From Clostridia bacterium (lineage in GTDB: Bacteria; Bacillota; Clostridia; TANB77; CAG-508): a stretch of 60,186 nucleotides of DNA. Of this stretch, positions 47,487-56,746 are shown piece after piece; positions within the stretch are counted from its first letter, which is position 1, and every line of letters starts with the position of its first letter. The notes under the pieces were generated by a model. It made no database searches, was not told the origin of the DNA, and was given only the letters and a program-made list of their open reading frames with translations. The stretch lies in contig JAAWGB010000006.1 of assembly GCA_022795075.1 (NCBI GenBank), positions 1 through 60,186 of the forward strand, given 5' to 3'. The translations under genes were made by a program, and so were the position numbers.

Positions 47487-48185
47487 ATGAAAAAAATAGG
47501 GTTTATAGGAGCCTATGATAAAACAGATTTAATTGTATACATAGCTAAAATATTAACAGCATTTAACCAAAAAGTATTAATAGTTGATATAACTGTCAAT
47601 CAAAAAGTCAGATATATTGTTCCAGCAATAAACCCTTCAACTACTTATATTACTGACTTTGAAGATATTGACATCGCAGTAGGATTTAAAAAAGCAGAAG
47701 ACATAAAAAGATATTTAGGACTATCACAAGGACAAGAAATGGAATATGACATAGCTTTAATTGATACAGACTCGATAGAAGGATTTGAAAATTTTGAACT
47801 AGAAACTGCCCAAAAAAATTATTTTGTAACATCTTTTGATAATTATTCACTAAGAAGAGGACTAGAAATTTTACTAGCCTTACAAAATGAAATCAATCTA
47901 ACAAAAGTCTTATTTTCAAAGGAAATGTTAAAAGAAGAAGATGACTACTTAAATTTCCTTTCAGTAGGATATAAAGTTAATTGGAACGAATATAAAATTT
48001 ACTTTCCAATTGAAAATGGAGACTTAAGCGTAATTTATGAAAATCAAAGATTAGGCAAAATAAAATTCAAAAAATTAAGTGTTCAATATAAAGATGGATT
48101 AGCTTATTTAGTAGAAGAAATATTAGATAATGTAAGTGAATCCAATATAAGAAGAACTATGAAATTATTAGAAAAGGGCAACTAG
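47487..48185 (+). CDS. MinD/ParA-like protein lacking a Walker A motif
   Basis: This 232-residue protein starts MKKIGFIGAYDKTDLIVYIA and keeps the general alpha/beta order of ParA-like proteins (KVLIVDITVNQKVRYIVP, YDIALIDTDSIEGFENFEL). The GxxxGK[ST] loop is missing, so it probably does not hydrolyse ATP. It sits between the CpaB-like gene and the next MinD-like gene, so the two may form a pair similar to CpaE. Confidence 0.6.
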   Translation: MKKIGFIGAYDKTDLIVYIAKILTAFNQKVLIVDITVNQKVRYIVPAINPSTTYITDFEDIDIAVGFKKAEDIKRYLGLSQGQEMEYDIALIDTDSIEGFENFELETAQKNYFVTSFDNYSLRRGLEILLALQNEINLTKVLFSKEMLKEEDDYLNFLSVGYKVNWNEYKIYFPIENGDLSVIYENQRLGKIKFKKLSVQYKDGLAYLVEEILDNVSESNIRRTMKLLEKGN

Positions 48186-48230
48186 TTAAAATATAACAAT
48201 TAAAAGCTAAATAGAGAGGAAGGAGAATAA

Positions 48231-49067
48231 ATGTCAATTGTAACTTTTTGGAATGATGGGAAAGAACAAACTGGTAAAACACTATCTTTAGCAGCTATTT
48301 GTACCTATTTAGCAATTGAACATAACTATAAAGTATTAGTTATTGCAACAGGGTATCAAGACCAAAATTTAGACAATTGTTTTTGGGAACAAAAAGCAAA
48401 AACAAAAATGAAAAAAAATTTAGGATTGTTTGGACCTAATACAAGTTTAGCTATGGAAGAAGGAATTTCAGGGTTAATCAAAATGATGAAAAGCAATAAA
48501 CTATCTCCTAATCAAATCACCAATTACACAAAAATTATATTAAAAGATAGATTAGAAATTCTACCAACCTTCAAAGGAGATAAAAGCGAATATAATGATA
48601 TCCGAACCTATTACCCAGAAATCATTAACCTAGCCAATGAATACTATGATTTAGTATTGGTTGATGTAGATAAACAAGTACAAGATGATATCGAAGAAAC
48701 CATTTTAACCAATTCTAATTTAATTGTAGCAAATTTAAGCCAAAGATTAACAAGTATTAATAGTTTTGCAGAATTAAGAGAACAAAGAGCTATACTAAAA
48801 TCAAGAAAAGTATTACTTTTAATAGGAAGATATGACAAGTTTTCAAAATATAACATAAAAAATGTATCAAGATATTTAGGAGAAAAAAATAAAGTTTCTA
48901 CCATTCCATATAATACATTATTCTTTGAAGCATGTGAAGAAGCAAGAGTAGTAGATTTATTTTTAAATCTGAAAAGAACAGGTGAAGATGAAAGAAGTAA
49001 TTTCTTTATAGGAGAAGTAAAAAGAACAGTAGACAATATTATATACCGACTAGAAGATTTGCGATAA
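48231..49067 (+). CDS. CpaE/MinD-like P-loop ATPase
   Basis: This 278-residue protein has a deviant Walker A in its start (WNDGKEQTGKTLSLAAICTY), KVLVIATGYQDQN and a Walker B-like segment YDLVLVDVDKQVQDD. CpaE-type proteins position or control Tad machineries. It is translated from a strong AAGGAGAA site and is closely followed by the secretion ATPase gene. Confidence 0.7.
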   Translation: MSIVTFWNDGKEQTGKTLSLAAICTYLAIEHNYKVLVIATGYQDQNLDNCFWEQKAKTKMKKNLGLFGPNTSLAMEEGISGLIKMMKSNKLSPNQITNYTKIILKDRLEILPTFKGDKSEYNDIRTYYPEIINLANEYYDLVLVDVDKQVQDDIEETILTNSNLIVANLSQRLTSINSFAELREQRAILKSRKVLLLIGRYDKFSKYNIKNVSRYLGEKNKVSTIPYNTLFFEACEEARVVDLFLNLKRTGEDERSNFFIGEVKRTVDNIIYRLEDLR

Positions 49068-49093
49068 ACATAAATCAAGGAGGGAAACCTAGA

Positions 49094-51070
49094 ATGACAA
49101 TAATGAACATCATATTAATAATAGGAGTCATAGCTATTGCAATTTGTGCCATTATGTATGTTATCAAAAAGAAAAAAACAGCAGAAGTTGAAGTAGAATT
49201 AGATGTAGACGACAAAACCTATACCATCGAAAAAATGATTGAATTTGTAAAGAAAAGATTAGACGAAATAACTAAAATCAACTTATATGACATAGGTCTT
49301 TCTGAAGAAGAATTAAAAAGAAGAAAGAATAAAAAATACGAATTAAAAAAGGCATTAAAAGGCTGTACCTATGGTGATGTAAATGACAAAAAATATGTAA
49401 AAGAATTAATTTACGATTTATTAGAAAAGGAATATGGTGTAACAGAAAGCAATATATCTAAAGCAATTCCATTTGATATCCCTTCTCTTTTAACCGCACA
49501 AGATAAATTTGATATTTTAATTTATAGTTACAAAAAAGAATTTGGTTATGAGGCATTAACAGAAATTATTAAAAAATACAACTTAGCAACCTTAAAATAT
49601 GTAGAGGGAGAAACCAAACCTTCTTATGTTATAACTAGCAATGAAATAGAAGATATTTATGAAAAAGAAAATATCGTATTAGACTTTTCCGATAAATTAG
49701 CAGTAATTGTTCAAAGAATTTATCAACACTATAAAGGATATAGTGCCATTGATGAAGTAAGAGATATGAACATAGATGGAATATCTGGTGGTGTATCAGG
49801 ACTTCCAGAAAGTTTCTTAAGCCAAGTTGCACAAGCAGATGGAGATTACTTAGAACAAGTAACAGAACACAAAGTACCAAGAGCATGTGACAGTATATGG
49901 ATATTTTTCCAAGGTAAGTCCATTCGTTTAGAATTCTTGTCTTTTGGAACCGAAGCAGAACTAAAAAGAGTTTGTCAAAACATTTATAAATACAACAATC
50001 CAGGGCAATTATCAGACACCAATGGTTATAAAATCAATGAAATGAAAGATGGTTCTCGTGTTGTTGTAGTAAGACCAAGTTTCTCAGAAACATGGGCATT
50101 CTTCGTAAGAAAATTTGACGTAAAACGTTCAACACTAGAACAATGGTTCAAAGGAGAACCAGGATGTGATGAATCTATCGAATTATTAAAATATTTAGTA
50201 AAAGGAGCTAGAATTATATCCATTACAGGTGAACAAGGTTGTGGTAAAACCACTATGCTTATGGGAATGATAGAAAACATCTATGAAACCATGAACATCC
50301 GTGTTCAAGAAACAGCATTTGAGCTTCACTTAAGAAAAATCTATCCAACAAGAAACATTTTGACTTTTAGAGAAACAGAAACTATATCTGGACAAGAAGG
50401 TTTGGACGTTCAAAAGAAAACAGATGGTTCTGTTAACATCATCGGAGAGGTTGCAACTGACCCTGTTGCATCTTGGATGATACAAGCAGCCCAAGTTGCA
50501 TCTAAGTTTACCTTATTTACGCACCATGCAAAAACCTTTCCAAACTTAGTAACAGCACTTAGAAACTCAATGTTAAGAGCAGGTGTTTTCAAAAACGAAA
50601 AAACAGCAGAAGAGCAAGTTGTACAAGTATTAAACTTTGACATTCACTTAACCAAAGACTTTAAAGGAAAAAGATATGTAGAAAGAATCACAGAATGTAT
50701 ACCAGTAGAAGAAAAAAATGAATACACATTTGACCATAGAAACGAAAAAACACTAGAAGGAAAATTTGATAAATTTTTCGATAATGCAACACGCTATTTC
50801 GAAAAAATAACAGATAGACAATTATATACCTATAGAAATATATTAGAATATGTAGATGGAGAATACATTATAACTAACCCAATTACACAGGTAAATTTAA
50901 AAGAAATGAGAGCAAACATGGATGAAATAGACTTAGACAAATTTGACAGATTTGTAGAAAAACATTGGGGAAATCAAGCAAAACAAACTGTACCAGTAAA
51001 TAATACTGGACTAGAAGAAGAACAACCAAAAAGACGTGGAAGAAAGACAAAAGAAGCAACTGAAATATAA
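49094..51070 (+). CDS. TadA/CpaF-type secretion ATPase
   Basis: This 658-residue motor ATPase of the type II/IV secretion superfamily has an N-terminal membrane helix (about residues 4-22), unusual for TadA. An N-terminal domain follows, then the ATPase core with Walker A GEQGCGKTTM, the Asp-box-like RETETISGQEGLD and the His-containing LFTHHAKTFPNLVTALRNSM. The C-terminus is basic (PKRRGRKTKEA). It powers assembly or retraction of the pilin-like proteins encoded downstream. Confidence 0.85.
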   Translation: MTIMNIILIIGVIAIAICAIMYVIKKKKTAEVEVELDVDDKTYTIEKMIEFVKKRLDEITKINLYDIGLSEEELKRRKNKKYELKKALKGCTYGDVNDKKYVKELIYDLLEKEYGVTESNISKAIPFDIPSLLTAQDKFDILIYSYKKEFGYEALTEIIKKYNLATLKYVEGETKPSYVITSNEIEDIYEKENIVLDFSDKLAVIVQRIYQHYKGYSAIDEVRDMNIDGISGGVSGLPESFLSQVAQADGDYLEQVTEHKVPRACDSIWIFFQGKSIRLEFLSFGTEAELKRVCQNIYKYNNPGQLSDTNGYKINEMKDGSRVVVVRPSFSETWAFFVRKFDVKRSTLEQWFKGEPGCDESIELLKYLVKGARIISITGEQGCGKTTMLMGMIENIYETMNIRVQETAFELHLRKIYPTRNILTFRETETISGQEGLDVQKKTDGSVNIIGEVATDPVASWMIQAAQVASKFTLFTHHAKTFPNLVTALRNSMLRAGVFKNEKTAEEQVVQVLNFDIHLTKDFKGKRYVERITECIPVEEKNEYTFDHRNEKTLEGKFDKFFDNATRYFEKITDRQLYTYRNILEYVDGEYIITNPITQVNLKEMRANMDEIDLDKFDRFVEKHWGNQAKQTVPVNNTGLEEEQPKRRGRKTKEATEI

Positions 51071-51101
51071 AATACACATAAAAAGAGGTGAAAAGTAACA
51101 A

Positions 51102-53177
51102 GTGGATAACAATGTAATAAAGTATGTAATGATTGGTTCAGGAGCAGGATTTTTACTTTTGTTAGCAATCTATATGATAATTTCTAAAAAAATGCAAAAA
51201 TCTGAGTATAAAAAAATACAACAGTTACAACAAGGAACCAAACAAAATAATTTTTCAGCAGAAATATTATTCCAAAAATTATATTTAGCATACATAAAAA
51301 TACCATTTATAAAAAGATATGTTTTAAAAATTAGAAGAAGACTAGAAATCATAAATGTAGATGATGAATACAGCACAAGAAAAGGAACTGCCAGAATCTT
51401 AACAAAAGCACTTTGTATTGTTATACCAATCCTAATTATTACAGTACTAATTACCTCAACGAATATTCTTTTAATGTGTATCTTACTTATTTTTGAAGTA
51501 TTTATGATTGATACAATAATTGACGGATCTGTCGATAAAATCGATACTAATATTTTAAAAGAACAAATTGATTTCTTCTCAGAAATTAGACATGCTTATC
51601 ATGAATATAACATGGTAGAAGAGGCAATCTATCAAGTTTCACAAGATGATGAAAAAAATGTATCAAGACAAGGGGAAAAAATATATGAAATATTAATTTC
51701 AAATGACCCTGAAACAGAATTAGAAAAATATTATGACATTGCACCAAATAGCTTTTTAAAAGAATTTGCAGGAGTTTCCTACTTAACAAAAGAATTTGGA
51801 GATAGAAAAGTCAATCGAGCATCTTTATATTTAAAAAATGTAAACAATATAACACAAGAAATGCAGCTAGAAATTTTGAAAAGAGATAAATTAAATTATG
51901 TCTTCCAAAGTTTATCCGTTATTTCCATTGCACCAATTTTGTTATTAGAACCTTTAAAAAATTGGGCAGTTAGTAACTTTTCTTTTACAGCAAGTTGGTA
52001 TCAAGGAAAACCTGGAATGATTGTACAAATTTTAATTTTACTATTAACATTTGTCTCTTATGTATTAGTTAGAAGATTAAAAGATAATGGTTCAACTGGA
52101 ATGCAAGTAAAAAACACAGAAAATCCATGGCAAGCAAGATTATATAAGAAAAAAATAATTAAAAAAATAGTAGACTTATTTATTCCAAAAATTGGATCGA
52201 AAGAATACAGAAAAGTACAACAATATTTAAAAGATTCAGCTTCACATTTAAAAATGGAATGGCTATACATTAATAGAATTTGTCTAGCAATTGTAACTTG
52301 TATCGTTTCTATTATAGTATTTGCACAATTACACGTAATTGCTACTAGTTACATCTATACAGAGCCCACTACAGAGTATGACATTATTGGTGATTTATCG
52401 GAAAAAGATGAAAGAAAAGCAATGGAATTAACCGAACAAGATAACAAAGTATTAGATCAATTTAAAGGAAAACCAAAAACAACAAAAGCAGAAATACAAT
52501 TAGCAGTAAAAAGATTAAAATATTATGAAGAAGCAGAAGATAAAGAAATTACAAAAGCAGTAGAAAGAATAGAAGGAAAATTAAAGGTTATTAATAGTGA
52601 ATATTTGCAATGGTTTGAATTGTTACTAGCTTTTCTATTTGCACTAATTGCTTATATGGCACCAATTTGGTTATTAATTTTCCAAGTAAAGATGAGACAA
52701 TTGGAAATGGAAGATGAAGTCATGCAGTTCCAAACAATTATATTAATGCTTATGAGAATTGAAAGAGTAAATGTTGAAATCATCTTAGAATGGTTAGAAA
52801 GATATTCCAATATTTTTCGACCACAAATTACGAAATGTGTGAACAACTACGAAGCTGGTGCATGGGAAGCTTTAGAGGCTATGAAAGAAGAAGTAAGTTA
52901 TACACAATTTATTCGAATTATTGAAAGTTTGCAAGCAGCAGTTGAAAAAATACCAATTACAGATGCTTTTGATGAACTAGATTCTGAAAGAGATTATTAC
53001 CAAGAAAAAAGAAAAGAATCCAATGAAAGACTAACAAAAAGAAAAGGAATGATTGGAAAAGCAATTGGTTTTGCTCCGATGGTATGCTTATTTGTAGGAT
53101 ATTTAATTATTCCATTAGTATTTATTGGATTAAAGAGTATGTCATCATCTTTCAGTTCAATGACTGCTATGAAATAG
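51102..53177 (+). CDS. TadB/TadC-like inner membrane platform protein
   Basis: This 691-residue protein starts with GTG and has about seven to eight hydrophobic segments in several groups (about residues 5-25, 100-140, 275-330, 385-410, 500-530, 640-675). The two halves each carry a type-II-secretion-F-like region (EIRHAYHEYNMVEEAIYQV and ILMLMRIERVNVEIILEWLE). This suggests a fused TadB plus TadC. It would form the membrane platform for the ATPase. Confidence 0.75.
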   Translation: MDNNVIKYVMIGSGAGFLLLLAIYMIISKKMQKSEYKKIQQLQQGTKQNNFSAEILFQKLYLAYIKIPFIKRYVLKIRRRLEIINVDDEYSTRKGTARILTKALCIVIPILIITVLITSTNILLMCILLIFEVFMIDTIIDGSVDKIDTNILKEQIDFFSEIRHAYHEYNMVEEAIYQVSQDDEKNVSRQGEKIYEILISNDPETELEKYYDIAPNSFLKEFAGVSYLTKEFGDRKVNRASLYLKNVNNITQEMQLEILKRDKLNYVFQSLSVISIAPILLLEPLKNWAVSNFSFTASWYQGKPGMIVQILILLLTFVSYVLVRRLKDNGSTGMQVKNTENPWQARLYKKKIIKKIVDLFIPKIGSKEYRKVQQYLKDSASHLKMEWLYINRICLAIVTCIVSIIVFAQLHVIATSYIYTEPTTEYDIIGDLSEKDERKAMELTEQDNKVLDQFKGKPKTTKAEIQLAVKRLKYYEEAEDKEITKAVERIEGKLKVINSEYLQWFELLLAFLFALIAYMAPIWLLIFQVKMRQLEMEDEVMQFQTIILMLMRIERVNVEIILEWLERYSNIFRPQITKCVNNYEAGAWEALEAMKEEVSYTQFIRIIESLQAAVEKIPITDAFDELDSERDYYQEKRKESNERLTKRKGMIGKAIGFAPMVCLFVGYLIIPLVFIGLKSMSSSFSSMTAMK

Positions 53178-53198
53178 AATAAGGAGGGATTACTTAGA

Positions 53199-53964
53199 AT
53201 GGAAAATGCGTCTAAAGCGTTGCTGATGGCAGCAGGTATGTTGATTGCTTTAGTAATTATTAGTGCTTTGCTATTAATGTTTAACAACTTGTCTAATTAT
53301 CAACAAGCAGGAACACAAAATATAAGAGAATCCCAAGTAGTTGATTTTAATAATCAATTTGAAACTTACAATAGAAACAATGTTAGAGGGAGTGATTTAT
53401 ATTCCCTATTAAATAAAGTAACCGATTATAATAGAAGAAAGTCAACAGAGGGATTAGGCTTAAAGGATGAAGGACAATATTTGGCTTATCAGCCAGTAGA
53501 AATAGAATTTACCATTCAACCAGTAACAATATTAGCTAGAGATGGACAAAATCGATTAGTTAAAAATAATGGAAGATATGTAATTAATCAAACTACCAAT
53601 AAATTTGAGACAGATATATTTGGAACCGTCCAAAATTTGGAACAAAAATATGGAAAGCAGACAATTCAAAATTTATGTACAGGTATTGATAAAATTTTTA
53701 TTACTTCTAATAATTCTGAAGATAAAAGAGATGCGATTATTGATTTTAATAGTGCAAGTGGAAAGAACTACCCATGGCGGCAATGGAAGTCAAATTACAA
53801 GTAGTTTTAATAGTATAATGGGCCAACCTAAAATAGATGTTTATACATACTATGAATATGTACAATTTAAAAGAGCAAGATTTAACTGTATCGATACAGG
53901 CTATGATGAAAAAACAGGAAGAATTATTAGAATGAAATTTGAATTTAATGGAAAATTTGAATAA
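53199..53964 (+). CDS. Pilin-like protein 1, read through a +1 shift at CGG 53778
   Basis: The protein starts MENASKALLMAAGMLIALVI, a short polar lead then one membrane helix, shared with three other genes here. The first frame runs through 193 codons to NYPW and then CGG. Skipping C gives GNGSQITSSFNSIMGQPKID, VYTYYEYVQFKRARFNCI and a stop at 53964, total 254 residues. The unshifted frame stops after nine codons. The C-terminal part after the shift (YYEYVQFKRARF..) looks like a real folded domain. No type IV prepilin cleavage motif is obvious. Confidence 0.75.
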
Positions 53965-53984
53965 GAAGATAGGAGTAAAAAAGT

Positions 53985-54473
53985 ATGGAAAATGCTTCAA
54001 AAGCTCTACTTATGGCAGCAGGAGTATTAATAGGAATGTTAATATTATCTTTGGCAGTATATTTATTTGCCTCATTTAGTAGTAGTATGTCACAAGTTTA
54101 TGAAAAAAACGAAGAAAATCAACTCAATCAATTTAATACACAATTTACTTCTTATATGGGGAAAAAATGTACAATTCATGATATTATTACGGTGGCTAAT
54201 TTGGCAACAGAAAATAATATATTTTATGAGTTACCAAAAGTTAATGGTGGTGCAACAGGAAGAGATAACTATATATCAGTATCTTATCCCACTAAAGGGA
54301 ATATTGAATTTGGATATAGTTTAACAACACAAAACATAAATGGAACTTATAATGGATACATTGAAACAGAGATAAGAAATCTTACTACTAATTTACCGCA
54401 ATATAATTGTACCGTTCAAATAAGTCCAATAACAAAAAGAGTTTATCAGATAAATTTTACAAAAATTCCCTAA
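53985..54473 (+). CDS. Pilin-like protein 2
   Basis: This 162-residue protein has the same start as its neighbour (MENASKALLMAAGVLIGMLI), a membrane helix and a polar exported domain with EENQLNQFNTQFTSYMGKKC, a motif also seen in the 53199 and 55030 products as FN.QF..Y. The three share a fold by this pattern (inferred). It ends just before an internal promoter. Confidence 0.7.
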   Translation: MENASKALLMAAGVLIGMLILSLAVYLFASFSSSMSQVYEKNEENQLNQFNTQFTSYMGKKCTIHDIITVANLATENNIFYELPKVNGGATGRDNYISVSYPTKGNIEFGYSLTTQNINGTYNGYIETEIRNLTTNLPQYNCTVQISPITKRVYQINFTKIP

Positions 54474-54502
54474 TTGACGTTTTTCTTTAAAAAATATATA
54501 AT
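54474..54502 (+). promoter_or_regulatory. Internal promoter in the pilin cluster
   Basis: TTGACG (54474-54479) and TATAAT (54497-54502) have a 17-base spacer. TTGACG starts right at the preceding stop codon. It may let the downstream pilin genes be expressed separately. Confidence 0.75.
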
Positions 54503-54516
54503 AAAAAGGAAAAGAA

Positions 54517-54948
54517 ATGAAAAAATTAGCAATATTTTTCTTAGTAATAATTATCATTATTGTAGGAATTTCTTATGTATACTTAAATTATAAATCTAAT
54601 TATTACACTGCTAAAAGAGAAAATGAACAATTTCAAAGTTATGCTGAACAAGAAATTTATGGCACAGAACTAACAAGCATTATTAATAAAGCAGTTGATA
54701 ATAATAAAAAAAATGAAGTACAAAAAGATGAAAAAGGCAAATATATTAACAATGATAATAATTCCATTCATATAGAAATAAAAATGTTAGATAATGATAA
54801 AATATATACAATGGAAACTTTATATGGTGGAGGAATGGACAAGTTTGTACAATATTATAGTGACATCAAGTTTAAATGTATAAAAATAGAATATCATAAA
54901 TCTACCAATAGAATAAAATATATGTTATTTGAACAAATAACACAATAA
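54517..54948 (+). CDS. Small membrane-anchored protein in the pilin cluster
   Basis: This 143-residue protein has an N-terminal hydrophobic helix (residues 3-23, KKLAIFFLVIIIIIVG) and an exported polar domain including YAEQEIYGTELTSIINKAVD. The phrase GTELTSIINKAVDNNK resembles the GxxLxxLxNxxxxxN segment in the neighbouring pilin-like proteins (GSDLYSLLNKVTDYN; GANVNALINTIVQNN). It therefore probably belongs to the same structural family although its start differs. Confidence 0.6.
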   Translation: MKKLAIFFLVIIIIIVGISYVYLNYKSNYYTAKRENEQFQSYAEQEIYGTELTSIINKAVDNNKKNEVQKDEKGKYINNDNNSIHIEIKMLDNDKIYTMETLYGGGMDKFVQYYSDIKFKCIKIEYHKSTNRIKYMLFEQITQ

Positions 54949-55029
54949 AAATTAGTTATTAATTTTGCTAACGAAGGTTAGTGTTAAATATAAATAAAAT
55001 ACATTAAATATTCAAAGGAGGAAATTATT

Positions 55030-55464
55030 ATGGAGAATGCATCAAAAGCATTAATTATAGCAGGAGCTATATTATTATCAATTTTAATTATATCATTGGG
55101 AATTATGATATTTAATCAAGCAAAAGGAGTAGTAGATAGTAATGCAATGGATGAAGTGGCAGTATCTTCATTTAATCAAAAATTTACACAATATGAAGGA
55201 GAAAATATAAGAGGGGCAAATGTAAATGCTTTAATTAACACAATTGTACAAAATAATTTAACAAATTCAGGAGATGAAAGTAAACAAGTAGCACTTGTAG
55301 TTACAGCTGCAGATTGGTCAGGAACAAAGCCAACAGATCCTAATGGTGCACCAACAGCAACTACAGCTACAGGAAAAGCCTTAACAGGAAAATCATATAA
55401 AGTGGAGACAACTCCAGATCCTAAATCTGGTTATATTATAAAAGTTGAAGTTAAGAATCCATAG
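55030..55464 (+). CDS. Pilin-like protein 3
   Basis: This 144-residue protein starts MENASKALIIAGAILLSILI and has the shared FNQKFTQYEGENIRGANVNALINTIVQNN block. Its short Thr/Pro/Ala-rich tail is typical of an abundant structural subunit. It has the strongest ribosome binding site of the group (AAAGGAGGAAATT), so it may be the major pilin (inferred). Confidence 0.7.
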   Translation: MENASKALIIAGAILLSILIISLGIMIFNQAKGVVDSNAMDEVAVSSFNQKFTQYEGENIRGANVNALINTIVQNNLTNSGDESKQVALVVTAADWSGTKPTDPNGAPTATTATGKALTGKSYKVETTPDPKSGYIIKVEVKNP

Positions 55465-55500
55465 TGGATAATTCAAAAAAAAGGAAGAGGATGTGATAGA

Positions 55501-56131
55501 ATGGAAAATGCAGCAGAAGCTTTGAAAATGGCAGCAGGAGTATTAATATTTGTTTTAGCATTATCCATTAGTATCAATGCCTTTGGAGAAGCCAAACAAT
55601 CTGCTCAGTTTATATTAGACAGCACAGATAGAGAATATGAATACACGTATATTAATCAAGGAAATGAAACAGACACACAAAGGTATGTAAGAGGAGAAGA
55701 TATCGTTCCAGCAGTTTATAAAGCTTATAAGGAAAACTACAAAATAATATTTAAGGATACAAATGGTAATCCTATAGAATTATATCAAAAGAAAAATGAA
55801 ACTGGTGGAAAGAATAGTATCTATTATATTGACTTAGAAAAAGAAGTTTTAGGAAGCGATGAACAAAAAGAAATATTTATCAAATTATTATTTAAAGGAA
55901 AGAATAAGTTTGACTCTAGTGAGAATAATCAGAATATAAAACTACAAGAAAATGGAATATACTTATTATCAAATGGACCACTTGCAGAACAACGGACTTT
56001 ATGGTATAATAAAAGGGAGGACATTTAAAGAAAGTTTAGGAATTTATTATCAAGAAGAATTGCAAGGAGAATCCAATACACCTACTGCCAATAAAACTAA
56101 GAAAAAAGTTATAACATACCAACAAAAATAA
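55501..56131 (+). CDS. Pilin-like protein 4, read through a +1 shift at CGG 55993
   Basis: It starts MENAAEALKMAAGVLIFVLA with a membrane helix, followed by an exported part with RYVRGEDIVPAVYKAYKENY. The first frame runs to GPLAEQ and then CGG. Skipping its C gives GLYGIIKGRTFKESLGIYYQ, EELQGESN and a stop at 56131 just before the next ribosome binding site, total 209 residues. The pattern GI.KG.TFKESLG is plausible protein sequence, whereas the unshifted tail is short (RTLWYNKREDI). Confidence 0.75.
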
Positions 56132-56157
56132 GCTAATATAAAAGGAGGAAAAGATAT

Positions 56158-56685
56158 ATGAGTGATTCATTAATAACAATTGTAGTTATTATATTGGTAG
56201 CAATTTTAATGTTTGTATTTCCATTAATGACAGTATCTGATAGATCGGATGATACAAGTCAATTAGTGGTAGATACATCTGTAGCAGATTTTGTTAATAA
56301 CGTAAGAACATCAGGGAAATTAACAGAAGTACAATATGAAAAATTTGTTGAAGAAATTTCATCTACTGGAGTTGCCTATAATGTAGAAATAGAAATTCAA
56401 CAAAGAGATGAGACCCCAGGGAAGAAAACAACACAAGTATCAGCATCAGCAGTAAGTGATGCAAACGATGCTTATATTACTAAATATACAGCACAAATAA
56501 TGGATGAGCTAGATGCTAATCATGAAATAGCTTTAAAACAAGGAGATTTTATTAAAATTCGAGCAGAAAGCAAATCTACAACAATTTCTCAACAAGTATC
56601 AAAATTTTTACAATTTGGAGCAGCAAATGATACCTATGCAATAGCAGCAGAACATGCTGGAGTTATTACAACAAATGGAAAATAA
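56158..56685 (+). CDS. Small exported or membrane protein in the pilin cluster
   Basis: This 175-residue protein starts MSDSLITIVVIILVAILMFV, one membrane helix near the N-terminus, followed by a soluble domain (VVDTSVADFVNNVRTSGKLT, YNVEIEIQQRDETPG). It resembles TadE/F-like minor subunits only in layout. I cannot assign a family. It is part of the operon, with AAAGGAGG before its ATG. Confidence 0.6.
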   Translation: MSDSLITIVVIILVAILMFVFPLMTVSDRSDDTSQLVVDTSVADFVNNVRTSGKLTEVQYEKFVEEISSTGVAYNVEIEIQQRDETPGKKTTQVSASAVSDANDAYITKYTAQIMDELDANHEIALKQGDFIKIRAESKSTTISQQVSKFLQFGAANDTYAIAAEHAGVITTNGK

Positions 56686-56746
56686 GATAAAACAGCTTGT
56701 AATTTAATTACAAGCTTATTTAATACGATAAAAAGGAAGAAAAAAT

